From assembly GCA_045541535.1 (NCBI GenBank), contig JAZQJG010000066.1, positions 1 to 64,000 on the forward strand: a stretch of 64,000 bases of DNA, in the 5' to 3' direction. Positions 24,012 through 30,876 of the stretch are shown one piece after another. The notes below the pieces were generated by a model. It was not told the origin of the DNA. It searched no databases and saw only the letters and a program-made list of their open reading frames with translations. The position numbers and the translations under genes were made by a program. Within the stretch, counting starts at the first letter, position 1; every line of letters begins with the position of its first letter. The stretch is from Firm-08 sp045541535. GTDB lineage: Bacteria > Bacillota > Clostridia > Oscillospirales > QAKW01.

Positions 24012-27000
24012 ATGAATAAAAGTAAAGCTTTAAGGGCAATGATGCTGACCGCTCTGCGCCGCACGGCGGCCTCCGGTATTTATAAAATTACGCCGGAGCA
24101 ATTTTTACTTTGTGTGGCGGAGATCGATACGCTGAACGCCGATTCGGAAGTGATGCGGGCGGTGGATCTGCTACGTCACAGGGCGGAGAATTTTGAGCGT
24201 TTTCAACAGGCACTGCAATATTTTCTTCGTTTAAAGCAGGGAGAGCCTGCGGAATTTGACGAGGCGCTGGAGCGTGCCGAAGAGAGAAGTCAGGCGGCGG
24301 AAAAAACGGAACTGACGCTGGATGCGCTGGTGGAGGAAATCCTGGAGGAGCCCGGCCGTAACGTGGGCTTTGCTCTGCTGTGTGAAGAAGCGGAGCTGGA
24401 ATTGTTGCGGGCAGAACTGGAAGAGGAGGCGCAAGGGGCGTCTTCCGGCCGGGAGCGCACGGATGAGGAACTGTTGCAACTGCTGGAACGGTTACATCAG
24501 GTGGAACAGGAGGAAATGGCGGAGCTGATGGGAGCTCTCAATCCGGCGGATCTGGAACGGTTGGGCGAACTGCTTACCGAGCAGCATCCGGAGGTTTTGG
24601 AGGAGGATCCGGACCGTACCTATACCGATGAGGAACTGTGGGCGCTGTGGGAGCAAATGGACGAAGCGGACGGCGACGAGGTAGACCGTGTTTTGGAGAG
24701 TTTGCCCCCCGCGGATCTGAAGCGTCTGGTGGAACTGATTGAGGAAAAGCGAGAGGATCTGCTCACCGAACTGGCGGTGGATTTGGCAAATATGGAAGAA
24801 AAGGCGAAGGCGGAGGATTCCGCATCCGAGCTTTCGGTGGAGGAAAAGGCGAAACGTGCCATTCTCACCCTGGACCGTATGATGAAACAGGGGGATCACG
24901 TGGGGGCCTTCACAATGATCCAGAACACCGAGCCGCCCGTGGCTATGGAGATCATTTCTTTGATGCAACAGGCCGGTATGTTGGAGGAGGATGCCGCCGA
25001 GCAGTTGCGATATGCGCTGGGCGGCGAGGAAGCCCTGCAACAGAAACCCGAAGATATGGAAGAAAACAAAGGAGCCGAGGAGCCCCGTGCAACGGGCAAA
25101 CTCTCGGACTTTTTGGCAGAGCTTTTGGGCACCGCCATGGCAGAGGCTGAAGAAGTGCTTGGGGAGGAGACCGAACAGGTGATCACCGAGAAAGAGGAGG
25201 CGGCAGACGTTGACGCCATCACCCGACTGGTGACCCGTGTCAACGACATTCGCACCAAGCTCCTTGGCAAGGTATTTGGTCAGGAGCACGCCGTGGACGT
25301 GTGTGTGACCGGTTTGTTTAATGCGGAGTTTGCCGCCCTCACCGGTCACGAGACCAACAAGCCCCGGGCCACCTTCCTCTTTGCCGGACCTCCCGGCGTG
25401 GGTAAGACCTATCTGGCTGAATCTATGGCTGAGCTGATGGGACTGCCCTATCTGCGGGTGGATATGAGCGAGTTTGGTAATTATCACGGCTCCGAGCGCT
25501 TTAGAAACGTTCTTCAATTCGTGAAGGAAAAGCCCAAAAGCGTTATTTTGTTTGACGAGATCGAGAAGGCCAACGGCGAGGTTATCAATCTGTTTTTGCA
25601 GATTCTGGACGCCGGCAGAGGCGGCGAGGCGCCCCGTGCGGTCAGCTTTGCCGAGACCTATCTCTTTTTTACCACCAACGTGGGTCGGGGGCTGTACGAG
25701 GGCACCGATCAGACCGATCTCTCCGGCAACAGCCGCAAGGTGATCCTGCGGGCCTTGGAGCAGGAGATCAATCCCCAGACCCGTCAGCCTATGTTCCCGG
25801 CGGCCATCTGTTCCCGCTTTGCCACCGGTAACGTGGTGATGTTCAATCACCTGCCCGCCCACCAGCTTTGTCGCATTGCCAAGGACGTGATCCTGCGGCG
25901 GGCAGAGGGTGTGGCCAACAAGATGAATCTGCAGGCGGAATTCGACCCTGCCGTTTTTTCCACCGTTCTTTTTGCCCAGGGCGGTCGGGCCGACGGCCGT
26001 ACGGTAACCGCCTGTGCCAACGCCTTCTTTGAGGGTGAGCTGTACGAGCTGTTCCGTATGGTCCACAGCAAGGCGGAGGACAAGAAGATCGGCAACATCC
26101 GTCGGGTGCGCTTTACCCTGGAAATGCCCGAGGATGAAGAACTCCGCAAGCTGTACGTGGCAGAGGAAAAAATGAAGGTGCTGATGTTTGCCGATTCCCT
26201 GACCGGCGCCCTGCAACGCCCTGCCTGTAACCAATGTGAAATTCTGACCGTGGATAATATTCCCCAGATGGAGCTGCTGTTGGCCACCGAGCCCATCCGT
26301 CTGGTGCTGTGCGATATTTCCTACGGTTTTAAAACCAGTGATTATCTCAACACCGAGGATTGCAGCTCCCGTGGACGGGATTGCTTTAAAAGACTGCGGG
26401 AGCGGCATCCCGCTTTGCCCGTTTATCTGCTCCACGACGGTTTGAGTGACGAGGAAAAGGTTTCCTTTACCCGTGAAGGGGCCAGAGGATTTTTTGAGAA
26501 AACTGCCATCCATCATCCGGAGACCATGACGGCCTTGGACGAGATCGCCCTGCAGCTTCATCAGCAGGAGAGTATGTACGCCCTGGCCAGTACCAATCGT
26601 ATGGTGGATTATGAAACGGCCCAGCGGATCTCCGAGGACGGCGAGAGCTGTGAGATCCGTATCTTTGATCTGTGCACTCGGGTCAACGTGGACGCCGAGG
26701 ATCGCGACAGCGTGCTCTCCGCCTTGGAAAAACCGGACGTAAACTTCGCCGACGTGATCGGCGCCAAGGATGCCAAGGAAGAACTGCAGTTCTTTGTCAA
26801 TTACCTGCGGGATCCCAAGGCCTTCCGCAAAAGCGGGACCAAGGCGCCCAAAGGCGTTCTGCTCTACGGCCCTCCCGGCACCGGTAAGACTATGCTGGCC
26901 AAGGCCATGGCCAACGAATCCGGCGTCACCTTTATTGCCAGTGAGGGCAACGCCTTTTTGAAAAAATGGGTGGGCGAGGGCCCGCAAAAGGTGCACGAGC

Positions 27001-28055
27001 TGTTTGCCACCGCCCGTAAATATGCGCCCGCCATTATTTTCGTGGACGAGATTGACGTGATCGGCAAGGAGCGCTCGGGAGACGACGGCACCGGCTACAA
27101 GCCTGACGATATTCTCACCGCGTTTCTGGCCGAGATGGACGGCTTTGCCGCCAACCCCGACAAGCCGGTCTTTGTACTGGCCGCCACCAATTACAGCGTG
27201 GAGGCGGGCAATGCCAAGAGTCTGGACGGAGCGCTGTTGCGGCGCTTCGACCGGCGGATCCTGGTGGATCTGCCGGATAAGGAGGAACGGTTGCGCTATC
27301 TTAAACTGCGCACCGAAAAGGATACCTTCTTTAAGGTCAGCCAGGCGCAACTGGAGAGTCTGGCCGCCCGTTCGGCGGGGATGAGCCCCGCTTTGCTGGA
27401 GGGTGTGCTGGAAATGGCCAAGAGAGAAGCTCTCAAGGACGGCGCTTCCGCAGTGGACGACAATATGCTGGACCGTGCCTTTGAGACCTACAACAGCGGA
27501 GAGGAAAAGGTGTGGAATCCCGATCAGCTGGAGCGGGTGGCCTATCACGAGGCAGGACACGCCTTGCTGAGCTGGCTGGCGGGGGACAAGCCCACCTACA
27601 TCACCATCGTGGCCCGTGGCAATCACGGCGGCTATATGCAACACGGTGATAACGAGGGCAAGGCCATCTTCACCAAGGATGAATTGTTGGCGCGCATTCG
27701 CACCTCTTTGGGTGGACGGGCCGCCGAACTGCTACATTACGGCGACAAAGACGGCGTAACCACCGGCGCCTCCGGTGATCTGGCCTCGGCCACCGAGCTT
27801 GCTACCCATCTGGTTTGCTCCTACGGTATGGACGCCGACTTCGGTCTGGCGGTGATTTCCCCCGAAGCGGCCTATAAGGGCGGCTTGGCGGAAGAAATCC
27901 GCGCCACCGTTAACGTCTTGCTTCAGGAACAGTTGACCCGGGCCATCGGGCTGTTGCAGGAGCATCAGAACAAACTGGAGGCTATGGTGGAGCGCTTGTT
28001 GGACTGCAACCACCTGACTGCCGAAAAAATCGAGCAGATCTTTGCTGAAAATTAA
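24012..28055 (+). CDS. Chimeric AAA+ (ClpB-D2) / receiver-like / FtsH-type AAA+ M41 protease
   Basis: A 1347-residue soluble protein. Residues 1-140 are helical and loosely Clp-N-like. Two acidic repeats (about 150-196 and 205-251; TDEEL...PADLxRLxEL) follow. About 430-700 is a ClpB-D2-type AAA+ module: Walker A GPPGVGKT (459-466), Walker B LFDE (Asp515, Glu516), arginine-finger region SRFATGNVVMFNHL. About 721-850 is receiver-like (VLCDISY with Asp768, GARGFFEKT). From about 915 it is FtsH-like: GPPGTGKT (953-960), FVDEID (1012-1013), protease HEAGH (1179-1183) and third zinc ligand Asp1256 in GASGDLASA. All catalytic residues are present but the FtsH membrane anchor is missing. An ordinary ftsH exists at 44868. 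Confidence 0.88.
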   Translation: MNKSKALRAMMLTALRRTAASGIYKITPEQFLLCVAEIDTLNADSEVMRAVDLLRHRAENFERFQQALQYFLRLKQGEPAEFDEALERAEERSQAAEKTELTLDALVEEILEEPGRNVGFALLCEEAELELLRAELEEEAQGASSGRERTDEELLQLLERLHQVEQEEMAELMGALNPADLERLGELLTEQHPEVLEEDPDRTYTDEELWALWEQMDEADGDEVDRVLESLPPADLKRLVELIEEKREDLLTELAVDLANMEEKAKAEDSASELSVEEKAKRAILTLDRMMKQGDHVGAFTMIQNTEPPVAMEIISLMQQAGMLEEDAAEQLRYALGGEEALQQKPEDMEENKGAEEPRATGKLSDFLAELLGTAMAEAEEVLGEETEQVITEKEEAADVDAITRLVTRVNDIRTKLLGKVFGQEHAVDVCVTGLFNAEFAALTGHETNKPRATFLFAGPPGVGKTYLAESMAELMGLPYLRVDMSEFGNYHGSERFRNVLQFVKEKPKSVILFDEIEKANGEVINLFLQILDAGRGGEAPRAVSFAETYLFFTTNVGRGLYEGTDQTDLSGNSRKVILRALEQEINPQTRQPMFPAAICSRFATGNVVMFNHLPAHQLCRIAKDVILRRAEGVANKMNLQAEFDPAVFSTVLFAQGGRADGRTVTACANAFFEGELYELFRMVHSKAEDKKIGNIRRVRFTLEMPEDEELRKLYVAEEKMKVLMFADSLTGALQRPACNQCEILTVDNIPQMELLLATEPIRLVLCDISYGFKTSDYLNTEDCSSRGRDCFKRLRERHPALPVYLLHDGLSDEEKVSFTREGARGFFEKTAIHHPETMTALDEIALQLHQQESMYALASTNRMVDYETAQRISEDGESCEIRIFDLCTRVNVDAEDRDSVLSALEKPDVNFADVIGAKDAKEELQFFVNYLRDPKAFRKSGTKAPKGVLLYGPPGTGKTMLAKAMANESGVTFIASEGNAFLKKWVGEGPQKVHELFATARKYAPAIIFVDEIDVIGKERSGDDGTGYKPDDILTAFLAEMDGFAANPDKPVFVLAATNYSVEAGNAKSLDGALLRRFDRRILVDLPDKEERLRYLKLRTEKDTFFKVSQAQLESLAARSAGMSPALLEGVLEMAKREALKDGASAVDDNMLDRAFETYNSGEEKVWNPDQLERVAYHEAGHALLSWLAGDKPTYITIVARGNHGGYMQHGDNEGKAIFTKDELLARIRTSLGGRAAELLHYGDKDGVTTGASGDLASATELATHLVCSYGMDADFGLAVISPEAAYKGGLAEEIRATVNVLLQEQLTRAIGLLQEHQNKLEAMVERLLDCNHLTAEKIEQIFAEN

Positions 28056-28062
28056 CCCTGTT

Positions 28063-28085
28063 CCCGACGGGCCTCGCCCGTCGGG
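28063..28085 (+). promoter_or_regulatory. Hairpin in the gap between the AAA-protease and TrkA/RyR genes
   Basis: CCCGACGGG-CCTCG-CCCGTCGGG, a perfect 9-base stem 7 bases after the stop, not followed by a T run. It directly precedes the SD region (AAAGG), so it may affect mRNA stability or translation of the downstream gene rather than terminate. Confidence 0.55.
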
Positions 28086-28099
28086 GGAAAGGATATGAT

Positions 28100-30634
28100 A
28101 TGCAACAGTTTTTAGAAGCCTTTTTGGCACTTCTCGGCAAGAAAACCTATCCGGCAGAGCCAAAGGTGATGCTGATCACCACGGCCCTGTCCCTGCTGGT
28201 GTTGGCGCTGGCCATCGGCATTGCGCTCAAACGACGCAAGCCCACCGGCGGCAAGCCTTTTCCCTTTTCCCGTGGCATCGTATCGGTGGCTCTCATTGCC
28301 TTTTCGGTGTTTATCTACGTATTTCCCTTGCAGATGTACGTGTATCTGGGAGATTATCAAGGGGAATGGGATCTGGGAGCGGCTATTGCGCTGGCCCTTT
28401 ACGAAACGGTCCGTGTCTTTCTGGTGGGCGCCGATTTTAACTTTGTGAAGGATGCCGTCAGCACCAGCTCCGATATTTTGCAGAGCTTTTGCGTGATTTA
28501 CGGCGGCCTGCTGTATGCCTTGGCTCCGATGATGACCATCGGCTTTGTGCTCTCTATGTTCAAGGATTTCTGGGCGCAGGTGCGCTTTATGATGCCCCGG
28601 TATTTCCGTACCACCTATTACGTTTTTTCCGAACTCAACGAGCGCTCTCTGGCCCTGGCCACCAGCATCTGCCGGCAATACCATTCTCCCTGGGACAGAT
28701 GGTTTAGGGGGGCAAAGACTGCCTCTTTAAATGCGGCACAGCCCGTGGAGCAACCCACGCCTTACGAAGCGCAGGGCGAACTGCTGAAGAGCGTGCAGGC
28801 ACAACTGGCACAGGTGGAAAAGAGGCTGCGGGAGGCGACGGGGGATGAAAAGCGGGATTCGCTTACGGTCCAACGGCAACAATTGCTGGAATTGGAGCAG
28901 ACGCATCGGCATATTTTGGAAAACGCTCCGCAAGAGGTGCGGGTAAAATACCTGAAGGAAGAAGACCGGGGTGCCGCCCGAAAGTCCTCGGTCAACCGGC
29001 GGAAGCCCTATTTCGGTAAGCCCATCATCGTGTTTACCGACGTATACGTGCAAAACGAGGAGCGACCCTACGAGCTGACCGCCAGAGCCAGAGAATTGGG
29101 CGCTATCTGCCTGAAAAAGGATATTACCACCCTGAACGTACATAAACGGTGGAACGGTGTGGAGTTTTACGTCATAGGCGAGAACGAATCGGAAAATCTG
29201 CATCACGCCTTGCATCTGGTGGAGCAATGCGCCCAGCGTCCGGTAAAGGTGCGCCGCAGAGTGTATATCTTCGCTCGCACCGAAACGGCGGCCCATATCA
29301 TTGATTCGGCCCAAGGACAGGAGTTGACGGAACTGCGGGAGCAGTTAAAAGAATCCTTTGCAAAAAATGAAGAAAAATTTGCCGCCAACACAGAGGATCC
29401 CGGCCTGATCAAGGCCAATATTCAAAAAATGCTGCAGGCCCATCAACGGATGAGCGACGAGCGGCTTATGATCCGCAGGGTGGACGACGTGCAACTGTTG
29501 GTACTGCGCACTTTGAGGCAGGCAAAGCTCTTTGAATCCGCCAAAAGCACCGGCAAGATCTGTATCACCGTGGCCGGTATGGGCGAATACGGCAGAGCCT
29601 TTGTTAAAACCGCCCTGTGGTTTTGCCAGACCGAGGATTATTTTCTGGAGCTCAACGTGATTGATGAAAACGGTGATGCCCAGCAACGGCTGTGGCACGA
29701 ATGCCCCGAGCTGATGGCCCGTAACGGCGTCGTTGAGGCAGGGGAGGCCCGTTACAGTATGCGGTTTTTCAGCGGTGTCAACTGCTTTGACAAAACGCTG
29801 GACGAATTGCTGGAGGGCAAGAAGGGCTTTACCGCAGAGGATGCCGCCCGTCTGGGCCGCACCACCCATCTGTTTATCGCCTTGGGCGACGATGATCGCA
29901 ATATTGAGGCGGCAATGATGTTCCGCAATCGCTTTGATCGCCTGCGGGGCTTTCGGGCCAATAAGAAGATCAAACCGGAAGAGGAAACTCTTGCCATCTA
30001 TGCCGTGGTCTACGACGATCAAAAGGCGCACAATCTGGATATTTCCGAGAATGACAAGCAGACGCTGATCAACCACGAGAGCATCCCTTATAATATCAAT
30101 TTCATCGGCAGTATGAGTGAGCAATATCGGTACGACTTTTTCCACGACGACGAGGAGGAGCATCGGGCCTTTGCCTATCATATGGATTGGGCGGCCTCGG
30201 AATTTGCCATCCGTCTGGCAGAAGCCCGCAGGCAGGGCGCCGTGGCGGTGGATCTTACCTATTTGGATCAGTTGTCCGACCCCGAAGAAGCCTATCAAGA
30301 TATTATGAAATACGAGCAGTACGAGTATTATCGGGAGTCCTCCCTGGCCAAGATGCACCATCGAGAAGCCAGTCTGGATGCCATGCCCAAACGACTGCTT
30401 TGTCACTACGTCTTACCCACGGAAACGCCGGAAAGACGGCGACAGGTGAAACCCTACGTTGGCTGTCAGTGTGAGAACTGTCAGCGCCGCCGTCGCAGTG
30501 AGCATATGCGCTGGAACGCCTATATGCGCGCCCAGGGCTACGTTTTCGGTCCCCGCAAGGCCACCCGCGGCAAGGTCCACGCAGATCTCAAGCCCTTTGC
30601 CGGGCTACCCCTTCACGAGCAGCTTAAGGATTAA
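28100..30634 (+). CDS. Membrane protein with two TrkA-N-like domains and a C-terminal RyR-like module
   Basis: An 844-residue protein. N-terminal transmembrane segments lie at about 22-43, 59-80 and 126-153. Rossmann-like domain 1 (about 172-400) starts TYYVFSELNERSLALA and continues at KPIIVFTDVY after a charged, coiled-coil-like insert (about 215-300). Domain 2 (about 488-700) has the nucleotide-binding loop GMGEYG (493-498) and acidic VIDENGD. The tail (about 795-842; QGYVFGP...KVHADLKPFAGLP) aligns with the RyR pattern QGWRYGP...EHPCLVPYEELS. TrkA-N domains usually bind NAD(H) or nucleotides and gate ion flow. Start ATG follows AAAGG. Cotranscribed with the AAA-protease gene. Confidence 0.78.
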   Translation: MQQFLEAFLALLGKKTYPAEPKVMLITTALSLLVLALAIGIALKRRKPTGGKPFPFSRGIVSVALIAFSVFIYVFPLQMYVYLGDYQGEWDLGAAIALALYETVRVFLVGADFNFVKDAVSTSSDILQSFCVIYGGLLYALAPMMTIGFVLSMFKDFWAQVRFMMPRYFRTTYYVFSELNERSLALATSICRQYHSPWDRWFRGAKTASLNAAQPVEQPTPYEAQGELLKSVQAQLAQVEKRLREATGDEKRDSLTVQRQQLLELEQTHRHILENAPQEVRVKYLKEEDRGAARKSSVNRRKPYFGKPIIVFTDVYVQNEERPYELTARARELGAICLKKDITTLNVHKRWNGVEFYVIGENESENLHHALHLVEQCAQRPVKVRRRVYIFARTETAAHIIDSAQGQELTELREQLKESFAKNEEKFAANTEDPGLIKANIQKMLQAHQRMSDERLMIRRVDDVQLLVLRTLRQAKLFESAKSTGKICITVAGMGEYGRAFVKTALWFCQTEDYFLELNVIDENGDAQQRLWHECPELMARNGVVEAGEARYSMRFFSGVNCFDKTLDELLEGKKGFTAEDAARLGRTTHLFIALGDDDRNIEAAMMFRNRFDRLRGFRANKKIKPEEETLAIYAVVYDDQKAHNLDISENDKQTLINHESIPYNINFIGSMSEQYRYDFFHDDEEEHRAFAYHMDWAASEFAIRLAEARRQGAVAVDLTYLDQLSDPEEAYQDIMKYEQYEYYRESSLAKMHHREASLDAMPKRLLCHYVLPTETPERRRQVKPYVGCQCENCQRRRRSEHMRWNAYMRAQGYVFGPRKATRGKVHADLKPFAGLPLHEQLKD

Positions 30635-30646
30635 CTTAAGTTTTGC

Positions 30647-30675
30647 TTGACAAAAATTCGGGCCCTCATTATAAT
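30647..30675 (+). promoter_or_regulatory. Promoter of the Mn2+ riboswitch / P-type ATPase
   Basis: TTGACA (30647-30652), 17-base spacer, TATAAT (30670-30675). Confidence 0.85.
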
Positions 30676-30690
30676 ATTAATAGTGATTCC

Positions 30691-30778
30691 CAATGAGGGA
30701 GTAGCAACCGTCCGTCGGACGGAGTTCGGTCAACAATCGGCATTTTGCCTGGCCGACTTTAAACTGCGAGACTCATGT
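30691..30778 (+). promoter_or_regulatory. yybP-ykoY (Mn2+) riboswitch
   Basis: The closing stem ATGAG (30693-30697) pairs with CTCAT (30772-30776). The conserved strands GGGAGTAGC on the 5' side and GCGAGACTCAT on the 3' side, plus a CGGTCAACAATCGGCA / TGGCCGAC arm, are those of the yybP-ykoY aptamer. This class senses Mn2+ and usually turns exporters on. Confidence 0.85.
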
Positions 30779-30816
30779 ATGATCCTTTCGACGTACATCG
30801 GTCGGCTAAAACATCC

Positions 30817-30851
30817 AAACCCGTGTACACTAAAGGTGTACGCGGGTTTTT
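30817..30851 (+). terminator. Riboswitch expression-platform terminator
   Basis: AAACCCGTGTACAC / GGTGTACGCGGGTTTTT, located between the aptamer and the ATPase SD. Read-through when Mn2+ is bound would express the pump. Confidence 0.85.
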
Positions 30852-30876
30852 CAATTTACACAAGGGAGAACAAGGT

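Noticed and set aside
24492..27644. Very long open frame on the strand opposite the AAA-protease gene (and a similar one opposite prfB and the CARF-nuclease gene)
   Set aside because: These mirror the codon bias of the true genes, have no SD or promoter, and encode low-complexity Gly/His/Gln-rich sequence with no recognisable domain.
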